The notes under the pieces were generated by a model. That model was not told the origin of the DNA. It ran no database searches and worked only from the letters and a program-made list of their open reading frames with translations. Shown in pieces: positions 51,230 through 60,245 of a stretch of DNA of 64,000 nucleotides (the first letter of the stretch is position 1; each line of letters opens with the position of its first letter). The stretch is from Vibrio sp. HB236076. GTDB lineage: Bacteria > Pseudomonadota > Gammaproteobacteria > Enterobacterales > Vibrionaceae. The stretch spans positions 1-64,000 of the forward strand of contig NZ_CP162601.1 of assembly GCF_040957575.1 (NCBI RefSeq), given 5' to 3'. The translations under genes and the position numbers were made by a program.

Positions 51230-54200
51230 TTATTCGTTATTACTGGTACCGGTCCAGGTGACGGACAGGTTGACATCAGGGGTGTAACCATTGCTTGATT
51301 GGGCGCTTAAGCTATACACGGTATCGACACTGAGGTCATTGTCAATATCGAGATCCCAGGTGGCGTAAGAAACGTTATTTTCTTCATTGTCGAAACAAGC
51401 GTCTGGGTAAATTACGCTGCCAGTACCGACCAAGGTGAGGGTATCAAAGTGTTCGGTGACCATTTCACAGGTGATGTCACTGCCGTCAAGGCTATTGAAT
51501 AACACATCGGCATCGTATAAACCGGAGTCTTCGCTGGAGGCTCTGAGGGCGACCGTGACGAGGACCTCGCGATAGTCATCATCGCCATTGAGGTTGAGCA
51601 ACTGGGTAAATTGACGCTCGCTAGCCTCACCGTCAGATTGCACATTCAGTCGCGCTTGCGCATCGGTTTGTGACGTAAAGACGGTAAAAGTCTCTAAACC
51701 TTCATTGACGATCACCGAGCTAAGCACATACTGGCTGCCATCGTCGGTACTGGCTTTGACGGTTAAGGTCATATCACGGCTAAACTCTGTGCCATCTTCA
51801 TCGGTCTCAGTAAATTCGGCCGTGATGACGTCATCAGCAAGATGGTACGTACCCATTTCGACCAGTTCGGCATTGCATTCAGTCGTGCTGGTGCCTTCGG
51901 CGTAATCCCACGTGCCGTCGCTGTTAAAGCGCAGGGCATGGCAAAGGTTGTCACTGATGTTGTCGTCATCTTCTGAAGCGACAATCGAGTACAAGGTTTG
52001 GTCAACCAGGTCATCCATGGTTTGATTGGCAGGACTGTTGCCGGCGACCCAAGCGCGATACAGGCTGATTAGTGTCTCTGCATTATCCGATTTTATCTGG
52101 AAGTAGCCATTTTCGCCATCGGCGTATTTATCGGTAATGTAAATCGAGATGTCACCAAAATCGCGGACGCGGTAGTTATTGCGAGCATAAGAGCCATCGA
52201 ACGGTTCGACCAAGTTTAGGACGGTATTGCTTTCTTGAGACCAACTACCTTGGAACCCATCGACGGTGACGTCATAGCCATAGGCGTTGAGCAGGTAGGT
52301 CCCTGAAGTAGACTCGCCCGAAGTGAGGTTAAATTGAACCGTATCGAGCAGGGGCTCAAGCTCATCGCGATCGGTGCGGTCATCGGCCAAGGTATATTCA
52401 AACTCACCATCACTATGACTGATGTTTAAGAATTGCTCAAAGGCGGCCTCGCTAGAATCTAACCACAACATTTCATCATCGGCCATGACGATCAGTTGAT
52501 AGTCGTTACCATCTTGATTGAGGTAGGCGACAGTGAAGGTGGTACCGTCGTCCTGAACAAGGGTGCCCTGTTCGGTAAGGGTGCCATCGACACAGTAAGC
52601 GTCGTCAAATGAGACATCTCGGCTGTCGGCACTTTTGAGCTGTGCTTGCCAAGAGGCGCTGCTGTCGCTGTCACTGATTTTGTTTTCTGATGTGACGCAA
52701 AACTCAACGTCGCCCGAGGCTAGAGTGCTAAAACGCACGTAGGCAAGCTCGTTGTCACCGGCGTTAAAAGTGCCCATTTTCCAGGTTTGGCCATTGAACA
52801 TCGCCGAAGTGAAGGCCAGTGACACACTTTGATCATCACTGCTCTCATCTTCGCTGTCCTCGGTACTGTCGGTGTTGCCTGTGCTGACCGTCGCGGTAAA
52901 GGTGGCGCTGGTTTCTGCATTGACGCCATCTTCAGCGAAGAGGCTAATGGTGAGACTGCCTGCGCGGGTCGGCGTGCCGGATACGGTTAATAGCCCCTGG
53001 CTAATACTGGCAACAAGCCCACTGTCTGTGGTGTTAGCACTGTATGTGAGGGTGTCCTCATCAACAAACAAGCTTGAAATATCCACGCTGTTGGTGCTTT
53101 CTACACCGACTTGTAAAGACCAATTTGCGATGGTATCGGCAATGCTGATTTCGCTGCCTGAATCCACCGTGGGTGCGGTGTTGGCCGACGCGATATCAAA
53201 CGTTACGGCAGTGGCAACGGTGCCCATGTCGGTGCCAAGGCTGTTGTAATCGTCCGCTTGAATCACAATTTGGATGTTGTTCGCGGCGGTTTGTAGGGCG
53301 TCGCTGGTCAGGGTTAGCACTTGGTCGGTGAGGGTGTAGTCAATCCCATGGCTGCTGAGAGTTGAGATCGTGGCATCAGACAGGCTAAGCGTGATGCTTT
53401 GCTGATCGGTGTCGCTCATTAGGTAGCTAAGATCAAACTCAGCGTCTAAGGTACCATTGACGGTGAGCGTTAAGCTGTCTAGCCCCGCTTGGATAATGTC
53501 GATGATGTCGCTATCAACCGTCAGTTTTGTGTTGGTCGAGGTGCTGACTTGCTGTTCATCGCCATCTGAGCTCAGCACAATTTGGTAGTTCTCATTGTCG
53601 AGATCTTCATCACTGAGTGTACCAATTTGGGTAACGAGCGTTTCAACGGTGCTGTCACTGGTTGAGACATCATTCGCCTGTGCGATGGTCAGAGACTGGG
53701 CCAATTTGTGTAAGACATTACTCGATGAGCTGTCGTTGATGTAGTCGCTGTATACGGCGTTGCTGTCTTCGGCCAGATCCAATAGGCCCTTGACCTCGTT
53801 AACCGCGTCTTCTTCGGTACTGCCTGCTGCCATTTTATCTGCGACGAGACTGGTGATCGGCGTAATGACGGAGGAAGTCGTCGGCGCGCGAAATACCACT
53901 TCGTAGGCCATGGCTTGGCCCGGGTTGTCCATATCTACCGTGTATAAGCCGGCGTATTGATCTGGGTTGAGGGTCAGTAGGGCGGCTTGATTGTCACCAC
54001 CGGGGATCAGGGTTTGCACCGCGACCAAGTCCTCTGCTGACAAGCTTTGTGAGGTGGAAATCGTACCGGATTCATCGGTTAAGCCGAGAAAGGTATCGCT
54101 GGTGCTGTCCCATACGCCATCTTTATCCGTATCGATAAAGACCACGGCATTTTTTAGGTAGCCGTCAATGGCGGTAAACGTACTGGTCGACGAGCTGCTG

Positions 54201-54289
54201 TTGGATGAGGAGCCTGAGTCACTGCTGCCTCCGCCACCACAGCCAGAAAGGGCAATAGCGACTGACGTTGCAATAAGCGCTTTTTTCAT
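51230..54289 (-). CDS. Large surface lipoprotein with Ig/cadherin-like region
   Basis: 1019 residues. The lipobox LSGC ends the signal peptide and is followed by GGGGSSDSGSSSNSSSS, a flexible tether. A Ca-binding-like loop (DTDKDGVWD) follows near residue 50. A cadherin/putative-Ig segment around 365-460 contains SSLFVDEDTLTYSANTT and LLTVSGTPTRAGSLTISLF. The rest is acidic beta-rich sequence without a known enzyme signature. The ATG at 54289 follows AAGGAAC. Last gene of the minus-strand cluster, so it may be a product of the sigma factor's regulon. Exact role unknown. Confidence 0.75.
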   Translation of the reverse strand: MKKALIATSVAIALSGCGGGGSSDSGSSSNSSSSTSTFTAIDGYLKNAVVFIDTDKDGVWDSTSDTFLGLTDESGTISTSQSLSAEDLVAVQTLIPGGDNQAALLTLNPDQYAGLYTVDMDNPGQAMAYEVVFRAPTTSSVITPITSLVADKMAAGSTEEDAVNEVKGLLDLAEDSNAVYSDYINDSSSSNVLHKLAQSLTIAQANDVSTSDSTVETLVTQIGTLSDEDLDNENYQIVLSSDGDEQQVSTSTNTKLTVDSDIIDIIQAGLDSLTLTVNGTLDAEFDLSYLMSDTDQQSITLSLSDATISTLSSHGIDYTLTDQVLTLTSDALQTAANNIQIVIQADDYNSLGTDMGTVATAVTFDIASANTAPTVDSGSEISIADTIANWSLQVGVESTNSVDISSLFVDEDTLTYSANTTDSGLVASISQGLLTVSGTPTRAGSLTISLFAEDGVNAETSATFTATVSTGNTDSTEDSEDESSDDQSVSLAFTSAMFNGQTWKMGTFNAGDNELAYVRFSTLASGDVEFCVTSENKISDSDSSASWQAQLKSADSRDVSFDDAYCVDGTLTEQGTLVQDDGTTFTVAYLNQDGNDYQLIVMADDEMLWLDSSEAAFEQFLNISHSDGEFEYTLADDRTDRDELEPLLDTVQFNLTSGESTSGTYLLNAYGYDVTVDGFQGSWSQESNTVLNLVEPFDGSYARNNYRVRDFGDISIYITDKYADGENGYFQIKSDNAETLISLYRAWVAGNSPANQTMDDLVDQTLYSIVASEDDDNISDNLCHALRFNSDGTWDYAEGTSTTECNAELVEMGTYHLADDVITAEFTETDEDGTEFSRDMTLTVKASTDDGSQYVLSSVIVNEGLETFTVFTSQTDAQARLNVQSDGEASERQFTQLLNLNGDDDYREVLVTVALRASSEDSGLYDADVLFNSLDGSDITCEMVTEHFDTLTLVGTGSVIYPDACFDNEENNVSYATWDLDIDNDLSVDTVYSLSAQSSNGYTPDVNLSVTWTGTSNNE

Positions 54290-54475
54290 GATGTTTTTGT
54301 TCCTTGCTTTATATTCTATTTTTTTATATCTAGCCAAAGACGTTGTGAGTGACGGTGATTTTTTATGATGACGTCGCGTCGATGTAGTGGTTATAACCAA
54401 CAGATGGTTGTGGCGCTAGATACGAAGTTTGTAAAAAAGTCCGTAAATTTTTTTATTTTTTATCCGTATTAAACG

Positions 54476-56056
54476 TTAATAAGCGCTGTCCTCAGGTTTG
54501 TGGTAGATAAGGTTGATGCGAAAAGCCTCTAAGCGATCGCGGTATTGCACTTTGGGTTGCAGTACATAACTGTAGCGATTGCCATCGATAAACTCGGCGT
54601 AGTCATCAAAGTCGAGATCGAGAAAAATGAAATACTGGTTCCAATAAGGATGCCAAAACTCATCGCACTCTATTGCCGAATCACTGGTCGCTGAGGAAGA
54701 AATGATGGTGCCGTATTCGCCGACCCCCCCGACCTCTGAGCTTTCAAAATACGGCAGGTATTGCTCGCAATAGAGGCTGCGCTCGGCAGATTGAATGTTC
54801 ATGTCTGACTCCATGGTGTACAAAGAGTCCACATAAGTATTGCCCCACAGCCGCTCCTCGGCAATGTAGTTGCCCGAGCTAGAAATAAAGTAATCGCCAT
54901 TTTCGTCAAGTAAGGGATAGGGAAAAGCGGTAATGTCTGTCGATAAGCCGGTGGAGACGGTTAAACGCTGTTCCATGGCGCTTTGATCTTTGATAAAGCT
55001 GTAACTGTGATAGTTCGCGCCATCATAGGTTGAGGTGAGTACGCTTTCACCGCCATTGGCGTCGGCCTCGTATTGCCATTTTACCTGCCAGCGTTGGGAG
55101 GCAAGCCGATCGCTTTGCAGTGAGAGCTCTAGGTCGTCGGTGTCACTGACGGTGGCGCTGATGCGTTGATAACTGCCTATCGGGGCTAATTGATCGCGAC
55201 TGGGGCAAGTACTTTGCGACTCGCTTTGCGCGTAATACACCACATTATTGGTCAAGAGAAAGCTCTCGCAATACACCACTTGGTATTCATAAAGCTGATT
55301 GTTAAACGTTTCACTGCTGTTGAGTCGATAGAGCACGTCGTCGATCAAAGGGTGTGCTCGCTCGCTGTCGTCATCGGAAATCGGCAGTGAAAAAGACACC
55401 TCGACCCAGGCCTCTTCTTCTACGCCGTGATAACTGTCGCGGGCGGCAAAGCTTAGCGCCGCGCTTACAGGTGCTTGCGTTGCACTGATGGCGCCTTGTA
55501 TTCGCCAGCTGCCAGATTGATACAGGCGAATCCCGGTGTGGTCGGTGTGGCTTCTGAGGGTTAAAAAGTTCCCCTCTGGGTCTTCAAATAACCCTGTGGT
55601 ATCGAGGCGATAGCTAAATCGGTTGCCTGGGGTGATGTCCCATTGAGCAATCTGTTTTTTCAGTTGTGCGTAGACCACCGGGTTGACCACGGGCTTGCGG
55701 TTGCCCGGTGTGGGCGTTGCTGCTTCAGGGGCAGAGGTGAACACAGTGTGCGCGCTTAGGACCTCGTTGCTGGTGCTGATCGCTTGTGCCTCTTGGTCAC
55801 TTTTGGGCTCAATGGTGAATGAGGTCTCACTTGGGCTGGTTTTGACCCCGCCTTTGACGGCATCGCCAACACGGGCGTGAATCACATGAGTGACGGGCTC
55901 GCGGTGACGCCATGGCTTGTTGGCGAGCACAGACTCGGAGACAGGCCGAGTACTGGGCTTCGCTTCTAAAGTGGGGGGTGTGCTTTCACTGCGCGGCCAA
56001 AAAAGCAATGCAGAGAGGCCAACCAAAACTAAGAGCACTGCGTGTTTCGGCGACAT
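54476..56056 (-). CDS. Membrane-anchored extracytoplasmic protein, unknown function
   Basis: 526 residues with one N-terminal hydrophobic segment (VLLVLVGLSALLFW, about 8-21), a proline/threonine-rich linker to about 130, and a beta-rich domain beginning GNRFSYRLDTTGLFEDPEGN. Its start overlaps the sigma factor stop (TAATG), so it is translated with it. Cotranscription and topology make it a candidate partner or anti-sigma-like regulator, but no zinc anti-sigma motif is seen. Not recognised. Confidence 0.7.
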   Translation of the reverse strand: MSPKHAVLLVLVGLSALLFWPRSESTPPTLEAKPSTRPVSESVLANKPWRHREPVTHVIHARVGDAVKGGVKTSPSETSFTIEPKSDQEAQAISTSNEVLSAHTVFTSAPEAATPTPGNRKPVVNPVVYAQLKKQIAQWDITPGNRFSYRLDTTGLFEDPEGNFLTLRSHTDHTGIRLYQSGSWRIQGAISATQAPVSAALSFAARDSYHGVEEEAWVEVSFSLPISDDDSERAHPLIDDVLYRLNSSETFNNQLYEYQVVYCESFLLTNNVVYYAQSESQSTCPSRDQLAPIGSYQRISATVSDTDDLELSLQSDRLASQRWQVKWQYEADANGGESVLTSTYDGANYHSYSFIKDQSAMEQRLTVSTGLSTDITAFPYPLLDENGDYFISSSGNYIAEERLWGNTYVDSLYTMESDMNIQSAERSLYCEQYLPYFESSEVGGVGEYGTIISSSATSDSAIECDEFWHPYWNQYFIFLDLDFDDYAEFIDGNRYSYVLQPKVQYRDRLEAFRINLIYHKPEDSAY

Positions 56057-56634
56057 TAATTGGCGACCTTACTGGCTAACCAAGAGCGCGAAAACTTGAG
56101 ATCTTTTTCGATTAAACTGCAACTGCACTCGAGTAGTTGGCTGATTTCTTGATTTTTCATGCCGATTAAATATTTTAATTTAAAGGCGTCGGATTGACGG
56201 GGGTAATGATCGCTAAAGTGTTCAAGCACTTGATTCACACTGAGTAACGCATCGATCTTATTGTCGTGTAGATCGTAGCTCGGCGTATTGTGTTGGCGTT
56301 TTTGCGCTTGGGTGCTTCTGGCGTGATCGATTAATATCTGTTGCATGACTTTGGCCGCCATCAATAAAAACTCACGAGTGCTGGCGATGCTGTGGCGGTC
56401 CATCGTCGACATGCGCAGGTAAGCATCGTGGATAAGGGCCGTAGTATTGTTGATGCTGTCGCTTAACACTTGATTGCTAAAACCAAACTTTTGTCCGCTT
56501 TTCTGACGGGCATTTTGCGCCAGTTCACGCAATTTTAGGTAAGTGAATTGGTACAGTTCGCTTTCTGCTTGTTTGTCGCCATGTTGCCATTTAACTATGA
56601 TCTCGGTGAGGGCACAGGGTTTGTCTTGCTCCAT
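56056..56634 (-). CDS. ecfP: ECF sigma factor, EcfP-like
   Basis: 192-residue group 4 sigma factor of the ECF43 type. Region 2 has INNTTALIHDAYLRM (61-75) and region 4 has the helix MKNQEISQLLECSCSLIEKDL. In usual ECF factors region 2.2 carries an acidic DAED patch; here the aligned residues are NTTA with Thr64 and Thr65. In V. parahaemolyticus EcfP the patch is missing and the kinase PknT phosphorylates Thr63 to activate the factor. The ATG at 56634 follows GGAG; a TTG six codons upstream was rejected. Symbol assigned by this resemblance and by context. Confidence 0.8.
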   Translation of the reverse strand: MEQDKPCALTEIIVKWQHGDKQAESELYQFTYLKLRELAQNARQKSGQKFGFSNQVLSDSINNTTALIHDAYLRMSTMDRHSIASTREFLLMAAKVMQQILIDHARSTQAQKRQHNTPSYDLHDNKIDALLSVNQVLEHFSDHYPRQSDAFKLKYLIGMKNQEISQLLECSCSLIEKDLKFSRSWLASKVAN

Positions 56635-56674
56635 GATAGGCTCCAAATTCAATCCATTTTTCCGTGTTATCGAA

Positions 56675-56714
56675 TGTCAATCTAACCAATTGACAGGTCA
56701 TCGGGTGGTGTCAA
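56675..56714. promoter_or_regulatory. Triple TGTCAA/TTGACA motif in the ecfP leader
   Basis: On the plus strand TGTCAA (56675), TTGACA (56690) and TGTCAA (56709) follow one another with gaps of 9 and 13 bp, in the 106-bp gap upstream of ecfP. It may be an internal promoter or an operator for autoregulation. Not matched to a known motif. Confidence 0.35.
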
Positions 56715-56740
56715 ACTCCTCGACAACCGCGTTAAGAAAA

Positions 56741-58186
56741 TCACTGCTCAGTGAGCTTAACCAATTGCGATATGGCCAAGGTGTCCAATTGTGGATAGCC
56801 TTTGGCTTGATGTTGTAAACGCATTTGGTAGCGATACAAAATGCCTTTCTGCCACAAGGGGCCGTTGGGCAAATACTCCCAGCGGGTAAAGTGGTCGACT
56901 CGGTCGGGCGTGCGCCAACGCACCTGGGTATTCATTTGCGCCAGTAAAGGCCAGGCGTCATCGTCGCGGTTGTCTAGCCACCACATATCTTTAAATTCAT
57001 GGGTTACGTCATGGGAATAATGAGCGGTTTGGGTACTGCAACGGCCCTGTTGCGGCGGTGTCTCTGAGCGAAATACGCGCGTGTCGGTGATGCGCAGGCA
57101 GCGCTCGCTGTTCTGGTGATTGGCGTAATGGTTTTCACGCCAAATGCCTTGATAGCGAATGCGTTGCGCTTTGGCCGTTGGGTACACAAAGCGAATCGTC
57201 TGTTCTTGATTGTCGTGAGCGAGCTTGGGGTGAGCGCCCAGGCCTTGAATTTTCTGCATCGATATTTGGGTTTGCGGATCAAAGCTCATGGCAAAGGTGC
57301 GATAGTTCCAGTCGTCATCGTCTTGGCGATCTTCAATCGAAAAGCCATTCAAGTCATTGTGGGTACACCCTTGCAGTGCACAGCCAATCACACCAGGGAC
57401 GCCCTTTAGTTCATTCACATCAATATGTTGGGTTGTGGCGGGTTGAGGTTGTAGGTGACAATGGCTAAAGCGATCCCCGGTTGATGATTTAACGGTGACG
57501 CGATCCGAACGGACGGTGAACTCTTGCACTGCGATCGGCGGGGAAAAGGGGCGGCGATGGCGAAAATCCAAATTAAAGGTGCAAATGTTACCTTCGATGT
57601 CTTTTTGACGAATCATCACCTCGGTCATTGGCTGATCAAACGGCTCGAAGATAACCTTGGGGGAAGTAAAGCGCTCTTGAATGTACTGCTGACTGTTGAC
57701 TAAGTGTGCGAGCGCTTCTTGTCCGGAAACCAGCTCTTTAGCCAGAGGTAACAAGGCTTGATCTAAGTAGCTAAAGTCCACGTTGCGCAATGTATCTAGC
57801 CAAGGCTCGAGTACACTTGTTGATGTGTCGACAACGATGTGATCACGCTCTTTTGGCTGGTTATCTAATGACATCAACAAGCGCGTAAGATTAACGCTAT
57901 GGGTGGTTTGCGTGCTGATTTGGAGGGGGGTGATCACTGGTTTGGCCGAGGTGCTGGCCAAGAGGATTCCCTCTTGGCGGTTGCCCAAGAAAAAATCGAC
58001 CGTATCCCCTTCTCGATAGGAAAAGCCGCCCTTATCGGTCACGCCAGAGAGCCCCGAAGAGGTGTAGTAGTAAAGCCCGGTTACCGGCGCATCAATAAAA
58101 TAGCCGACTTGTGGCGTGGCCTTATTCGCCGACACCGCGTTAGGCAGTAGAGCGAGTAAGGCGAATAATATGAGTGTGTAGTGCAT
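56741..58186 (-). CDS. Exported protein with surface-repeat N-terminus, unknown function
   Basis: 481 residues with a signal peptide (cleavage near NAVSA/NKATP). The first mature stretch (GYFIDAPVTGLYYYTSSGLS…GGFSYREGDTVDFFLG) is a repeat-type module common in Vibrio and Shewanella surface proteins. The rest is not recognised; it contains several cysteines (GCALQGCTHN). The ATG at 58186 overlaps the kinase stop codon (TGATG), indicating coupled translation with the kinase. Confidence 0.72.
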   Translation of the reverse strand: MHYTLILFALLALLPNAVSANKATPQVGYFIDAPVTGLYYYTSSGLSGVTDKGGFSYREGDTVDFFLGNRQEGILLASTSAKPVITPLQISTQTTHSVNLTRLLMSLDNQPKERDHIVVDTSTSVLEPWLDTLRNVDFSYLDQALLPLAKELVSGQEALAHLVNSQQYIQERFTSPKVIFEPFDQPMTEVMIRQKDIEGNICTFNLDFRHRRPFSPPIAVQEFTVRSDRVTVKSSTGDRFSHCHLQPQPATTQHIDVNELKGVPGVIGCALQGCTHNDLNGFSIEDRQDDDDWNYRTFAMSFDPQTQISMQKIQGLGAHPKLAHDNQEQTIRFVYPTAKAQRIRYQGIWRENHYANHQNSERCLRITDTRVFRSETPPQQGRCSTQTAHYSHDVTHEFKDMWWLDNRDDDAWPLLAQMNTQVRWRTPDRVDHFTRWEYLPNGPLWQKGILYRYQMRLQHQAKGYPQLDTLAISQLVKLTEQ

Positions 58187-59526
58187 CAATCTTGAGAACC
58201 TTGTGAAGAAGAGCCGAAATAGTGTTTTTTGGGGATCGGGGTCATCATGGCAAACAGCATTTTTTGTTTGAGTTCGTCAGGTAAGTCTGGGCTGGCCAAA
58301 ATACGCCGTCGGGTGACATCTAACATCGATTCAAAAGAGCGTTCGTCGATATTTTTACTGTGGTACAGCAAGCTGGTGACTTCAAACATCATGTCTTCGG
58401 CGATGACTTTCTCCTGTTTTAACTGCGCATTGGCCTTGATAATCGCGTTGGTAAAGACGGTGGCACAAAGCAGTAAAGCGAAGGCTAAACCACACGTGAC
58501 TGGGCGGCGGCGCAGCAAAAGGATTAATCGATAAGTGGGTTGATTGCGCAGTGAAATCGGCCGGCGGGTGAGCAGGTGTTGGATGTCTTGGCGCAATGCC
58601 GCCATGGATGGATAGCGCGCTTCACTCTGCTGTTGTGTGGCTTTGTTTATGATCAAGGCCAGGTCTTTGCTGATGGTATAACGAGGTTGGGTACGCGATA
58701 AGGTCTTAAAGATCACCGCCATAATTTTTCCCAGTGAGAACACGTCGCTTTGCGCGGTTAAGTAATCGCCTTGGCACTGCTCTGGACTGGCAAATTCGCG
58801 GTGACAGGCCACGATAAAATCAGGGCTTTGCGAGGCTTTATCACGGACTTTTTGAGTAATGTTAAAGTCGATCAGTTTTGGGTTGCCATCGCGGTCAATC
58901 AAAATATTGTCGGGTTTTAAATCGGCGTGCAAAATGTGTTTTTGGTGCGCGTGCTCTAGTGCAAGGGCCACTTTTTCTACCAAACGTAATACTTCTTTTT
59001 GTTCTAAGGGTGTTGATTTTAGATACTGGCTTAATGTTTGGCCTTCCACTTTTTCCATCGCGATATACACCATGTCTTGGTACAGGCCGCCATCAAAGAC
59101 TTTGGCAATATAGGGATGATTTAAGTGAGCGAGAATTTGCGCTTCATGAAACAGGGTTTGTTGGCCAAGGATCGACGAGGTAGAGGGTTGAATGAATTTA
59201 ATCGCGAGATCTTGTTCGAAGGTATCATCGGCGCGCTTGGCGCAATACACCACGCCCATGCCACCTCGGCCGATCTCTTCTTGTAAGGAATATCTGCCAA
59301 TATTGACACCGGTGAGTGATAAAGACGGCTGATCTAGGTGTTGTGCATGATGCGCAAAGAGTTCGGTGTAGGCTTCATCCTCACCGCTATCGAGCCATTG
59401 TTTGACTTGATGATAGAGTGCTGGCTGGTCTTTGGCTAATGCGTCGAGCTGCGCTTTTTGCTGCGCACGGCTAAGGTCGAGTAAGTGATAATACACCGCC
59501 GTAGCCCCGGTTGTTTTTACTGACAA
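58186..59526 (-). CDS. pknT: Membrane Ser/Thr kinase, PknT-like
   Basis: 446 residues. The kinase domain at about 80-325 has GRGGMGVVY (86-94), Lys110, Glu128, catalytic loop HADLKPDN (200-207) and DFN in place of DFG (220-222). HAD for HRD makes it a non-RD kinase that needs no activation-loop phosphorylation in principle. One membrane segment (about 343-361) and a C-terminal tail of 85 residues follow, a sensor-like end. In V. parahaemolyticus PknT phosphorylates and activates EcfP, and the linkage to an EcfP-like gene here matches. It appears to start with TTG; no ATG fits. Confidence 0.85.
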   Translation of the reverse strand: MSVKTTGATAVYYHLLDLSRAQQKAQLDALAKDQPALYHQVKQWLDSGEDEAYTELFAHHAQHLDQPSLSLTGVNIGRYSLQEEIGRGGMGVVYCAKRADDTFEQDLAIKFIQPSTSSILGQQTLFHEAQILAHLNHPYIAKVFDGGLYQDMVYIAMEKVEGQTLSQYLKSTPLEQKEVLRLVEKVALALEHAHQKHILHADLKPDNILIDRDGNPKLIDFNITQKVRDKASQSPDFIVACHREFASPEQCQGDYLTAQSDVFSLGKIMAVIFKTLSRTQPRYTISKDLALIINKATQQQSEARYPSMAALRQDIQHLLTRRPISLRNQPTYRLILLLRRRPVTCGLAFALLLCATVFTNAIIKANAQLKQEKVIAEDMMFEVTSLLYHSKNIDERSFESMLDVTRRRILASPDLPDELKQKMLFAMMTPIPKKHYFGSSSQGSQD

Positions 59527-59753
59527 TTGATTTGTGTTACTGACTTTTTATTCAGTTTTATTGTTTGTATTTATTATATTTTTAATATTAATTTTTTTGT
59601 TTGTAAATATTTATTTTTTATTTGTCGGCGCTTTTTTTGTTGTCATTTTTTGTTGTCATTCACACCGCCGAGATTCTGGGGGACGGAGCAATACTGTGCG
59701 TCACTGTTCCCCCTTTTTTCTTTAAGGTGAGGGGGGTATCCATGGCTTAATTT

Positions 59754-60245
59754 TTATGATTCGATAAAGGCAATACCTTCTAATTCAAGTAGGGCTTTTT
59801 TTCGAGTTAACCCGCCGGCGTACCCTGTGAGTTTGCCTGTGGTGCCGATGACTCGATGGCAAGGGATCACAATGGATAAGGGGTTTTTACCATTGGCAGC
59901 CCCGACGGCGCGCACTGCTTTTGGGCGACCAATGGCCGTGGCCAGTTGTTGGTAGCTCCACGATTGACCGTAAGGAATGCGTTGCAACCCTTGCCACACG
60001 GCGAGCTGAAAGTCGGTGCCATGCAAATCAAACGGCAAGTCGAATTGGTGGCGCTGGCCTGTAAAGTACTCGGTCAGTTGCCTCTGTGCCTCTTGTAAAA
60101 GTGGGTGCTCTTGAGCCCAGGTGCCCAGCTCATCGGGTTGCGTGGTGTGAGTGGTAAACCAGATACCCGTTAGGCCTTGCTGACTGGTTTGCATCGTTAC
60201 CCTGCCTAGGGGGCTGTCAAATTGGTGATAGTAAAAGTGTGTCAT
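59754..60245 (-). CDS. ogt: Methylated-DNA-protein-cysteine methyltransferase Ogt
   Basis: 163 residues. Repairs O6-methylguanine by suicide transfer to the cysteine in PCHRVIG; the full motif NPLSIVIPCHRVIG is present. The N-terminal Ogt domain begins MTHFYYHQFDSPLGRV. The ATG at 60245 overlaps the stop of the fusion gene upstream (ATGA); the longer open frame to 60464 lies within that gene and was rejected. Second gene of an alkylation-repair operon. Confidence 0.95.
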   Translation of the reverse strand: MTHFYYHQFDSPLGRVTMQTSQQGLTGIWFTTHTTQPDELGTWAQEHPLLQEAQRQLTEYFTGQRHQFDLPFDLHGTDFQLAVWQGLQRIPYGQSWSYQQLATAIGRPKAVRAVGAANGKNPLSIVIPCHRVIGTTGKLTGYAGGLTRKKALLELEGIAFIES

